A DNA stretch of 7,322 bases, from positions 1 to 7,322 of the forward strand of contig CAMOUZ010000054.1 in NCBI GenBank assembly GCA_946626795.1, in the 5' to 3' direction. The translations under genes were made by a program, and so were the position numbers. The stretch is from an uncultured Clostridia bacterium (GTDB lineage Bacteria > Bacillota > Clostridia > Christensenellales > CAG-1252). Below the pieces are notes generated by a model. That model had not been told where the DNA came from, did not search any database, and saw nothing but the letters and a program-made list of their open reading frames with translations. Each line of letters begins with the position of its first letter. Within the stretch, counting starts at the first letter, position 1. Below are positions 1 through 5,634 of this stretch, in pieces.

Positions 1-220
1 GGAAATAAGAAAAATAAGTGAAGATGGGAAGGCCTCCCCTTTTAAGATCCGCGACCATGACGAGCGCCATCGGCAAAAATCCGAGCGCCAAGAATACGCC
101 GCCCAAACTCAAACGCTTGGACTTATTCTCGCGGCGGAGACGCAACACGTACGTCCCGAGTATGATGGCGATCACGCTTAAAAGCGCCGCCGAACAACCT
201 AAAAGAACAGTCGATATCAT
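1..220 (-). CDS. Small putative membrane protein, 3' end missing (runs off left edge)
   Basis: I do not recognise this protein. Reading the minus strand from the ATG at 220, the frame stays open for 73 codons to the window edge, so the C-terminus is missing. The start is supported by a GGAAGG-type ribosome binding site just upstream (about 228-233) and by a near-consensus promoter at 247-275. The visible part has two hydrophobic segments, roughly residues 4-26 and 38-57. They are separated by a strongly basic loop (RLRRENKSKR, 27-36), which suggests two membrane helices with a positively charged, probably cytoplasmic, turn. No catalytic motif is visible. It has its own promoter and is separated from the ABC permease gene by 161 bases, so it probably forms its own transcription unit. 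The opposite-strand frame over 18-317 is a shadow. Function unknown. Confidence 0.7.
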   Translation of the reverse strand, partial: MISTVLLGCSAALLSVIAIILGTYVLRLRRENKSKRLSLGGVFLALGFLPMALVMVADLKRGGLPIFTYFSYF

Positions 221-246
221 GCGATTTCCTTCCATTCCACGACCCT

Positions 247-275
247 ATTCTATCAAAAGTCGAGTAGTTTGTCAA
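247..275 (-). promoter_or_regulatory. Sigma-A promoter for the small membrane protein
   Basis: On the minus strand, TTGACA (270-275) and TAGAAT (247-252) are separated by exactly 17 bases, and a TG lies one base before the -10 (extended -10). Transcription would start near 240, giving a leader of about 20 bases that contains the ribosome binding site. The -35 sits at the centre of a 5-bp inverted repeat (265-278, arms TAGTT and AACTA), which could be an operator or chance. Confidence 0.75.
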
Positions 276-326
276 CTATTTTGCCGTTGTTACATTTTGC
301 CAGCGTCGCCGAGGTAAACGCGTCTC

Positions 327-356
327 AAAAAGGAAGCTTCGGATCGAGGCTCCGAA
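327..356 (-). terminator. Candidate intrinsic terminator after the ABC operon
   Basis: The arms TTCGGA and TCCGAA (338-343 and 351-356) form a 6-bp hairpin with a 7-base loop. On the minus strand a run of five T follows a few bases later (327-331). It lies 26 bases past the permease stop codon and before the next promoter, where a terminator would be expected. The gap between stem and T run makes this a weak candidate. An alternative stem closer to the T run, pairing GGAGC with GCTTCC through a one-base bulge, is also possible. Confidence 0.4.
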
Positions 357-381
357 AAACGGATCCGCACCTGTCGTCTTG

Positions 382-1977
382 CTAACTCAGCGCCTCGAAA
401 CGACGCACGCCCCCGCGCCCGAGCCAGCGCATAAGAAGAGCGTCCCCGAGCACGAAAAGGACGAAGAGGATCAAGATATAATATCCATCCGCAAGCACCG
501 CGGAAACCGGCAGGAAAAGCACGCCGAGCCCGAGGACGAAGAGGAAGAGACCGAAGACCGAGATCAGAACGGAGGGACCCGTTTTCAAAGCGACGGTCTC
601 ATTCTTCCAATCCAAGAAGGGTTTCAAAAGGTTCAAGGTCAAGCCGAATTCCGCCGCCAAAAGCACGTACGCCGTAACGGCGAAGAACATCAGGATCGAA
701 GAAAGCACGCTCGGACGGAAGGCATAGATCATCGCCGCCGTGAGGAACCAAGCGGGGAGCAAGGTCAAAGAGAGATGGAGCTCTATCTTCGCTTTGAAAA
801 TTTCCTTCGTGGAGACGGGAAGGGAACGGATCACCCATATCCTCTTTCCTTCCAAAGATACGGAGGGCGCGGTGAGATAATTCATCGAAGCGATGAGAAG
901 CACCATCACAAGCGCGAAGACGCCGCCGTCCATCTTCGGGAAGACCGAGATGATCGCATCCTTTACGGCGAAGAGCATCTCCGCTTTTACAAAGACGAGT
1001 ACGCCCGCGAGCAACATCATCAGCGTGCCGAGACCGCAATTCAGGATATACATCGGCGTGGCGAGGAATTTCTTCATCTCTCGCTTAAAGAGCGCCGTCC
1101 CGGGACGAGCGGCGCGAACGTCGCCCACCTTCCCTTTCACGCTCGCCGACCGACGCGCCGTGGTGAAACGACGGAAAAAGACGGAAAGCAAAATATAGGC
1201 GACGATAAAAAGCAAGGTCGTCGCCCCCGCAAAGATCGCCATCGCGCCGGCGTCCCCCTCCGCGGCAAGCCCCATATAGTAGAAGAGGAAAAGCCAAGTG
1301 CGGATCCCTTTCGGAACTTCCGTCATCGTCATGAGCGCCGACATCGCGTTCTGCGCCTTGAAATAAAGATAATAATACAGGACAAGGAGGGCGATGGAGG
1401 TCACGACGGTCACGAGACTCTTGCGCTTCACCTTGCGCGCGATCGCCGCCACCACAAAAGCCAAAGCGAGGGTCAAGGTCACGACGAAAAGGGTCACGAA
1501 GATAAAGAGCAGGATATAATTCACCACCACGATGGGAGTGACGGCTCGGAAGATCACCCGCACGAGGAAAGCGGGCACGAGGATCACCGCCTCATACAGC
1601 GCGCTCATCGCGGAAAGCGCCACGACGCGCACGAAGACGATGTACTTCGGCGGGACGGGCATCGAGAGCAGAAGCTCATTGTCCTTCGCGTTATAGATCG
1701 TCGCATAGGCATTGAAGACGCTGCCCAAAAGCCCGATCGCGATGGCGATGAGCCCGATCACGAAATAATAGAGAAAAGACATCTCCTCCGGCACCGCAAG
1801 GAAGACTCCCTGCGCGAGGAAATAAAAGGAAGCTCCCATCGCGAGGAAGATGACCGCAATCAACGCGAGGAACCCATAACCGCCCGCGCGCGTCCGCGGT
1901 TGCCCCGTCCGCCGATTGCGGAAGAACTGCGCCGTAAGCTCGGCGAATTGTTTCCGAAAAAGCGCTTTCAGCATCAT
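382..1977 (-). CDS. ABC-2-type exporter permease, about 12 membrane helices
   Basis: Membrane subunit of an ABC exporter, partner of the ATPase encoded just upstream; the substrate cannot be told from sequence. The 531-residue protein is very hydrophobic, with helices near 36-58, 68-92, 113-138, 150-178, 187-206, 247-268, 309-331, 352-368, 401-420, 428-450, 468-490 and 498-514. The loop motif LLLSMPVPPKYIVFVR (102-117) is of the kind seen in Bacillota ABC-2-like exporter permeases. A related segment, SLPVSTKEIFKAKIE (385-399), recurs in the second half, and both halves begin with an ALF-K/R motif (5-9 and 295-299), suggesting an internally duplicated permease. Two adjacent ATGs exist, at 1977 and 1974. 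The GGAGG at 1982-1986 is 4 bases from the first and 7 from the second, so 1974 may be the real start. The first ATG overlaps the ATPase stop codon in an ATGA junction, implying coupled translation. Confidence 0.85.
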   Translation of the reverse strand: MMLKALFRKQFAELTAQFFRNRRTGQPRTRAGGYGFLALIAVIFLAMGASFYFLAQGVFLAVPEEMSFLYYFVIGLIAIAIGLLGSVFNAYATIYNAKDNELLLSMPVPPKYIVFVRVVALSAMSALYEAVILVPAFLVRVIFRAVTPIVVVNYILLFIFVTLFVVTLTLALAFVVAAIARKVKRKSLVTVVTSIALLVLYYYLYFKAQNAMSALMTMTEVPKGIRTWLFLFYYMGLAAEGDAGAMAIFAGATTLLFIVAYILLSVFFRRFTTARRSASVKGKVGDVRAARPGTALFKREMKKFLATPMYILNCGLGTLMMLLAGVLVFVKAEMLFAVKDAIISVFPKMDGGVFALVMVLLIASMNYLTAPSVSLEGKRIWVIRSLPVSTKEIFKAKIELHLSLTLLPAWFLTAAMIYAFRPSVLSSILMFFAVTAYVLLAAEFGLTLNLLKPFLDWKNETVALKTGPSVLISVFGLFLFVLGLGVLFLPVSAVLADGYYILILFVLFVLGDALLMRWLGRGGVRRFEALS

Positions 1978-2684
1978 TCCGCCTCCAAATCGAGGAAGAT
2001 CTCTTCGAGAGACGCGTCCCCTTTGACCTCATCCATGCTTCCGCAGGTGACGAGCTTTCCTTCTTTAATGATCGCCACTTTATCACAGAGGCGCTCCGCC
2101 ACTTCGAGAATATGTGTGGAGAAGAGAATGGCGCCGCCCGCTCGGCAGAAATCGCGCATAATGTCCTTCAAGGCGTGGCTCGCCTTGGGGTCCAGCCCCA
2201 CGAAGGGCTCGTCGAGGATGATGAGCTCGGGAGAATGCAAAAGCGCGGAAATGATGACGAGCTTCTGCTTCATTCCATGCGAATACGAGCCGATCTGCAT
2301 CGCGATCTCCTCCTCGGAAAGTTCGAGCGCGGAAGCATAATAACGGATCTTCTCCCGTCTCACTTCTTCCTCCACGCCGAAGATATCCGCGATGAAATTC
2401 AGATATTGGCTCCCGGTCATAAAGTCATAGATATCGGGATTGTCGGGGATATAGGCGAGCTTTTTCTTGGTCAGAATGGGATCTTCCGTCACGGACACGC
2501 CGCCAACGCGGATCTCCCCTTCCTCGAAGCCGAGGATCCCCGCCACGCATTTCAGGGTCGTGGTTTTGCCCGCGCCGTTATGCCCGATAAAGGCGCAAAG
2601 CTCTCCGCCGCGCACTTCCATGGATAGTCCCGAGACCGCGATTTTATTTCCGTATTTTTTCGTAAGGTTCTTGATTTCAAGCAT
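1974..2684 (-). CDS. ABC transporter ATP-binding protein (exporter type)
   Basis: ATPase that powers export through the permease encoded immediately downstream; cytoplasmic, acting as a dimer. From the ATG at 2684 it is 236 residues, a normal length for a stand-alone ABC ATPase. Visible motifs are Walker A GHNGAGKTT (34-42), signature YSHGMKQK (134-141), Walker B LIILDEP (154-160), D-loop GLDP (163-166) and switch histidine H191 (STH). The usual Q-loop glutamine is replaced by YIPDNPDIY (78-86), as in a branch of exporter ATPases I know from Bacillota. The start at 2684 is chosen because GGAGG (2693-2697) sits 8 bases upstream and a perfect promoter lies at 2713-2741. The upstream in-frame ATG at 2744 is outside any transcript from that promoter. 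The stop codon overlaps the permease start. The substrate is unknown; similar pairs export peptides, antibiotics or lipids. Confidence 0.93.
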   Translation of the reverse strand: MLEIKNLTKKYGNKIAVSGLSMEVRGGELCAFIGHNGAGKTTTLKCVAGILGFEEGEIRVGGVSVTEDPILTKKKLAYIPDNPDIYDFMTGSQYLNFIADIFGVEEEVRREKIRYYASALELSEEEIAMQIGSYSHGMKQKLVIISALLHSPELIILDEPFVGLDPKASHALKDIMRDFCRAGGAILFSTHILEVAERLCDKVAIIKEGKLVTCGSMDEVKGDASLEEIFLDLEAE

Positions 2685-2712
2685 CGCCCCTACCTCCGTT
2701 TTTGCTGTCCTT

Positions 2713-2741
2713 ATTATAAACCGCCGCCCTTCCCTTGTCAA
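2713..2741 (-). promoter_or_regulatory. Perfect-consensus sigma-A promoter of the ABC operon
   Basis: On the minus strand, TTGACA (2736-2741) and TATAAT (2713-2718) are separated by exactly 17 bases, so every consensus position is matched. Transcription would start near 2706, with a leader of roughly 22 bases carrying the GGAGG site. I see no operator-like repeat next to it. This suggests strong, largely constitutive expression of the exporter. Confidence 0.9.
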
Positions 2742-2836
2742 CAAACCGCCGATCGAGAAGAAGACGCGCCTACGGCGAAAGAGGCAAGCCGAGGCGACGG
2801 GATCGGGCGCGCGGCGAGAAAACGGATAAAATTCCC

Positions 2837-2865
2837 TTTCCTTCCCGCGGGGAATGTGCTATGAT
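2837..2865 (+). promoter_or_regulatory. Probable asnS promoter with extended -10
   Basis: TGCTATGAT (2857-2865) is an extended -10 element: a TG, one base, then TATGAT. The -35 position (around 2837-2842, TTTCCT) is poor, which is tolerated when the -10 is extended. Transcription would start near 2872, leaving a very short leader of about 13 bases with GAGG at 2872-2875. A near-palindrome, TTCCCGCGGGGAA (2842-2854), lies in the spacer and could be a regulator site. There is no room for a T-box leader. Confidence 0.6.
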
Positions 2866-2884
2866 TATTTCGAGGTAAATCACT

Positions 2885-4267
2885 ATGAAACGCACTTATA
2901 TCAAGGATTTATATTTCAATACGCCCGCTTCGGGCGAGGAGATCCTCGTCTGCGGCTGGATCAAGACCATTCGTAATGATAAATTCATCGAGCTCTCGGA
3001 CGGCACTTGCTTCAATAAGCTGCAAGTCGTGGCGGAGAAAGAGAACCTCCCGAATTTCGATGAAGTAGTCAAGCAAAACGTCGGCGCGGCGCTTCGCGTG
3101 AAAGGCTCTTTCGTCCTCACGCCCGAAGCCAAGCAGCCTTTCGAGCTCCTCGCGACGGAGATCGTCATCGAGGGCGCTTCCACGCCGGATTTCCCCATCC
3201 AAAAGAAAGCGGCTTCCTTGGAATATCTCCGTGAGCAAGCCTATCTGCGCCCCCGCACGAATACCTTCAACGCGGTCTTCCGCATTCGCAGCGTGCTCGC
3301 GCAGGCGATCCACCGTTATTTTGCGGATCACGGCTTTATCTACGTCCATACCCCCATCGTCACGACGAGCGACGCCGAGGGCGCGGGCGAGATGTTCCAG
3401 ATCACCACGCTGGACATGAAGAATCTTCCCTTGGACGACAAGGGCGAGATCGATTACACCAAAGACTTCTTCGGCAAGAGGGCGAATCTCACCGTCTCCG
3501 GACAGCTTAACGTGGAGACTTTCTGCATGGCGTTCAGCAATGTCTACACCTTCGGTCCCACCTTCCGCGCCGAGAACAGCAACACCTCCCGTCACGCGGC
3601 GGAGTTCTGGATGATCGAACCGGAGATCGCTTTCGCGGATCTCAAAGACAATATGGCGCTCGTGGAGGATCTTCTCAAATTCTCCGTGCGTTACACCTTG
3701 GAGCGCTGCGCGCAGGACATCGAGTTTTTGAATAAATTCGTGGACAAGGATCTTTTAAACCGTCTGAATAAGATGCTCGACCTCAAATTTAAAGAGGTCA
3801 AGTACACGCAGGCGATCGAGATTTTGCAAAACTGCGGCGAAAAATTCGATTATCCCGTGTACTGGGGCTGCGACTTACAGTCCGAGCACGAAAGATATCT
3901 CACCGAGAAGCATTTCAAGCGCCCCATCTTCCTCACCGACTATCCCAAGGACATCAAGGCATTCTATATGCGCATGAATGACGACGGCAAGACCGTGGCG
4001 GCGATGGATCTCCTCGTCCCGGGCATCGGCGAGCTGGTCGGCGGCAGTCAGAGAGAAGAACGTCTCGACCTTTTGGATCGCAGAATGGAGGAGCTCGGGC
4101 TGAAAAAAGAAGATTATTGGTGGTATCGTAATCTCCGCATCTACGGCGGCACGAAACACAGCGGCTTCGGCATCGGGTTCGAAAGGCTGGTGATGTACGT
4201 GACGGGGATCGCGAATATCCGCGATGTCTTGCCCTTCCCGCGCACTGTTAAAAACGCCGAATATTAA
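2885..4267 (+). CDS. asnS: Asparaginyl-tRNA synthetase
   Basis: Cytoplasmic class II aminoacyl-tRNA synthetase (EC 6.1.1.22) that charges tRNA-Asn with asparagine using ATP. The 460-residue protein is full length for the family. An N-terminal OB-fold anticodon-binding domain covers about 1-100 (VCGWIKTIR at 22-30), followed by the catalytic domain. Class II motif 1 is near YVHTPIVT (153-160). Motif 2 includes FGPTFRAE (223-230, Arg228) and continues through RHAAEFWMIEPE (236-247). Motif 3 is GFGIGFERL (427-435, Arg434). SGQLNVE (205-211) and the C-terminal IRDVLPFPR (445-453) separate it from aspartyl-tRNA synthetase, which carries SPQL at the first site. The ATG at 2885 follows GAGG (2872-2875) by 9 bases. 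It is transcribed alone, divergently from the ABC operon. No T-box precedes it, although this is a common control of synthetase genes in Bacillota. Confidence 0.97.
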   Translation: MKRTYIKDLYFNTPASGEEILVCGWIKTIRNDKFIELSDGTCFNKLQVVAEKENLPNFDEVVKQNVGAALRVKGSFVLTPEAKQPFELLATEIVIEGASTPDFPIQKKAASLEYLREQAYLRPRTNTFNAVFRIRSVLAQAIHRYFADHGFIYVHTPIVTTSDAEGAGEMFQITTLDMKNLPLDDKGEIDYTKDFFGKRANLTVSGQLNVETFCMAFSNVYTFGPTFRAENSNTSRHAAEFWMIEPEIAFADLKDNMALVEDLLKFSVRYTLERCAQDIEFLNKFVDKDLLNRLNKMLDLKFKEVKYTQAIEILQNCGEKFDYPVYWGCDLQSEHERYLTEKHFKRPIFLTDYPKDIKAFYMRMNDDGKTVAAMDLLVPGIGELVGGSQREERLDLLDRRMEELGLKKEDYWWYRNLRIYGGTKHSGFGIGFERLVMYVTGIANIRDVLPFPRTVKNAEY

Positions 4268-4270
4268 AAT

Positions 4271-4398
4271 AAACGAGAAAGCATAAAGACGCTGATTCTG
4301 CTCTACCGCTTCGCGCCCGAGCAGTTACATACCGTTAGTATGCGCCTGCCCGCTTGCTCGCGGAGCGTTTGTCTCAGCACCTTTCTCCTCTCTCGTTT
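4271..4398. repeat. Nested inverted-repeat element with three internal hairpins (possible asnS terminator or structured RNA)
   Basis: The element begins three bases past the asnS stop codon. Outer arms: AAACGAG (4271-4277) pairs with CTCGTTT (4392-4398), and GAGAAAG (4275-4281) alternatively pairs with CTTTCTC (4381-4387). Inside, GCTGA (4291-4295) pairs with TCAGC (4374-4378). This encloses three hairpins: CTGCTC/GAGCAG (4298-4303 and 4319-4324), CATAC/GTATG (4328-4332 and 4338-4342, loop CGTTA) and GCTC/GAGC (4356-4359 and 4363-4366). T-rich sequence follows at 4396-4410, so the outer stem could end asnS transcription. The overall shape suits either a small non-autonomous mobile repeat or a multibranched RNA. 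It has no protein-coding character. Confidence 0.6.
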
Positions 4399-4623
4399 GA
4401 TTTTGCTTTTGCGCTCTTCTTTTCACCGCTCTCCGAGTGCGTAATAGATTTTGTCGGATCACCTTTCTCATTCCGATTAAAGCATATCTTTTGAATTCTC
4501 TTATTTATGTCTCGCTTCGAGTGTGGCATATTTTTTATAGATGCTATTTTTTGTCTGCGGCTCGGCTTTTATTGTCGGCATTTCGCAATCATATCCCCTT
4601 TCCCTCTCGCATATCCATATAAC
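4399..4623. other. AT-rich intergenic stretch without a gene
   Basis: I find no credible coding frame here. A 61-codon frame at 4437-4622 lacks a ribosome binding site and protein-like composition. Bases 4441-4560 are about 34% GC by my count, clearly lower than the coding regions, with T-runs at 4531-4536 and 4547-4552. A lone TATAAC (4618-4623) resembles a -10 element but has no matching -35. The stretch lies directly before the DnaA-box cluster, so it could act as an easily melted region or simply be an AT-rich upstream region of the amidase gene. Confidence 0.5.
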
Positions 4624-4664
4624 TGTGCATAAGGTTCTTTGTCTGTGGATAACTCTGTGGATAA
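4624..4664 (-). promoter_or_regulatory. Cluster of three DnaA boxes
   Basis: Three sites match the DnaA box TTATNCACA, all on the minus strand: TTATGCACA (4624-4632), TTATCCACA (4644-4652) and TTATCCACA (4656-4664). The last two are the perfect high-affinity form. Start-to-start distances are 20 and 12 bases, close to whole turns of the helix. An AT-rich stretch lies next to them. No dnaA, dnaN or other typical origin gene is in the window, so an origin, a DnaA-titration site and a DnaA-controlled promoter for the amidase gene all remain possible. Confidence 0.7.
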
Positions 4665-4675
4665 GTGGACTGCTT

Positions 4676-4689
4676 ATGCAATTTTGCAT
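4676..4689. repeat. Short palindrome upstream of the amidase gene
   Basis: ATGCAA-TT-TTGCAT is a perfect 6-bp inverted repeat with a two-base centre, 42 bases before the amidase start. It overlaps a second pairing, TTATGC (4674-4679) with GCATAA (4698-4703). It could be an operator for a dimeric regulator or chance in AT-rich DNA. Confidence 0.35.
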
Positions 4690-4731
4690 TTTTTGTCGCA
4701 TAAACGCAAGGTTTGTCGGAAGGAGGAAAAG

Positions 4732-5436
4732 ATGTTCAAGACGGTAAAACTGACTACGATCGTATACGTACTCGCGGCGGTGGTGCTGGTGAGCGCATTG
4801 ACGCCCGCTTTCGTCATCGCGGGACGAGGACGAAAAGACACGACGGCATTCTCCGAGAAGCCTCGGACCGTCGTGGTGCTGGACGCGGGACACGGCGGCG
4901 ACGACCCCGGGGTCATGGGCGTAAAAACGGGCGTAAAGGAAAGCGATCTGAATCTCAAAACGGCACTCGTCCTCGGAGACATCCTCTCCTCCGCGGGTTA
5001 TAAAGCCGTGCAAACAAGGCTCACCGAAGACTCGACGGCGGAGGGCGCCTTCGATAAAGACGCCGATATGCAGGCAAGAAAAGCCGTCATCGAGAGAGCG
5101 GATCCCGCCGCAGTCATCAGCCTCCACCTCAATAAATACGAGGACGCTTCGCGGCGCGGCATACAGGTCTTTTACAGTACGGACGCTTCGGAAGCACTCG
5201 CGACGGCGATGCAAAAACATCTCAACGATAAAATGAACGTCCCCACCTTGGGACGGGGCTTCGAGCCCATTCGCGGGGACTATTACATCGCGCAATGCAC
5301 CGACGCGCCTTCCATCATCATCGAATGCGGCTTCCTCTCCAACCCCATCGACGAAGCGCTCATCACCGACGCCTCTTATCGGCTGCGCCTCGCAAGCGAG
5401 ATCGAAGCGGGACTCACCGCTTATCTTGCGGAATAA
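4732..5436 (+). CDS. cwlD: CwlD-like N-acetylmuramoyl-L-alanine amidase, membrane anchored
   Basis: Zinc amidase of the Amidase_3 family, cleaving the bond between N-acetylmuramic acid and the peptide stem of peptidoglycan. The 234-residue protein has an N-terminal membrane anchor or uncleaved signal (about 8-30) and then one catalytic domain (about 46-233). The expected zinc ligands are His54 (DAGHGG), Glu70 (VKESDL) and His132 (SLHLN), with catalytic Glu198 (IIIECGFLSNP). There is no separate cell-wall-binding domain. Length and layout match CwlD, which helps make muramic-delta-lactam in the spore cortex. That name rests on architecture only, and a vegetative amidase of the same family is the alternative. 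The start at 4732 is chosen over the in-frame codon at 4639 because AAGGAGG (4720-4726) sits 5 bases before it and the anchor then begins at the N-terminus. DnaA boxes lie upstream. No clear promoter was found. Confidence 0.9.
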   Translation: MFKTVKLTTIVYVLAAVVLVSALTPAFVIAGRGRKDTTAFSEKPRTVVVLDAGHGGDDPGVMGVKTGVKESDLNLKTALVLGDILSSAGYKAVQTRLTEDSTAEGAFDKDADMQARKAVIERADPAAVISLHLNKYEDASRRGIQVFYSTDASEALATAMQKHLNDKMNVPTLGRGFEPIRGDYYIAQCTDAPSIIIECGFLSNPIDEALITDASYRLRLASEIEAGLTAYLAE

Positions 5437-5468
5437 AAACGCCGCCTCTTCCAAAAGAAAGAGACGGC
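5435..5468 (-). terminator. Intrinsic terminator, best read on the minus strand
   Basis: Arms at 5441-5450 (GCCGCCTCTT) and 5459-5468 (AAGAGACGGC) form a 10-bp stem with an 8-base loop. In minus-strand RNA the one imperfect position is a G-U pair and the stem is followed by G and five U (5435-5439). In plus-strand RNA that position is C-A and only UUAU follows. It should therefore end the transcript of the permease gene to the right. It may also weakly stop the amidase transcript, whose stop codon lies inside the A-tract. Confidence 0.75.
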
Positions 5469-5499
5469 TTATCTGCAAATGAATATCTTTATCCGCAAT

Positions 5500-5634
5500 G
5501 ACGGCTGTGCCGTCTATTCACGAAGCGACGCTTTTCGTCGCGAGAATTCATGACCGCATCACGCGGTCAATTCATGCGCGGAGCGCAATTCAATCAGGCT
5601 CTTGCCCACCGCATTACGGCGCTTGCCGCAATGC
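5500..5634 (-). repeat. Array of hairpins separated by AATTCA linkers
   Basis: Five hairpins follow one another. Their stems are GACGGC/GCCGTC (5500-5514), GCGACG/CGTCGC (5525-5541), GACCGC/GCGGTC (5552-5568), TGCGC/GCGCA (5575-5587), and a 10-position stem GCATT-x-CGGC/GCCG-x-AATGC (5611-5634). TATTCA (5515-5520) and AATTCA (5545-5550, 5569-5574, 5587-5592) recur between or beside the first four. Stem sequences differ while linkers are kept. The mismatch in the last hairpin is G-U in minus-strand RNA but A-C in plus-strand RNA, so the minus strand seems to be the one that folds. It abuts the stop codon of the permease gene and would form its 3' untranslated region. No coding frame is credible here. 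Confidence 0.7.

Noticed and set aside
18..317. 99-codon plus-strand frame at the left edge
   Set aside because: It is antisense to the small membrane gene and to its promoter, both of which have better support.
379..2340. Long 653-codon frame on the plus strand opposite the ABC genes
   Set aside because: It lies antisense to two genes with clear family motifs, promoter and ribosome binding sites. Its product is a charged mix of Glu, Asp, His, Lys and Arg with no domain, as expected from the complement of a membrane-protein gene, and it has no ribosome binding site.
2909..3595. 228-codon minus-strand frame inside asnS
   Set aside because: Shadow of the asparaginyl-tRNA synthetase gene; no motif or translation start signal.
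4699..4705. CATAAAC as a -10 of a sporulation sigma factor (sigma-E or sigma-G) for the amidase gene
   Set aside because: The -10 match is partial and no acceptable -35 lies at the right distance, so it cannot be supported from sequence alone.
4501..5478. 325-codon minus-strand frame over the amidase gene
   Set aside because: It is antisense to a gene with intact catalytic residues, has no ribosome binding site or recognisable domain, and runs into the AT-rich gap.
5500..5634. CRISPR array
   Set aside because: The repeated linker is only six bases and the units are hairpins of varying length. There is no long direct repeat, no regular spacer, and no cas gene.
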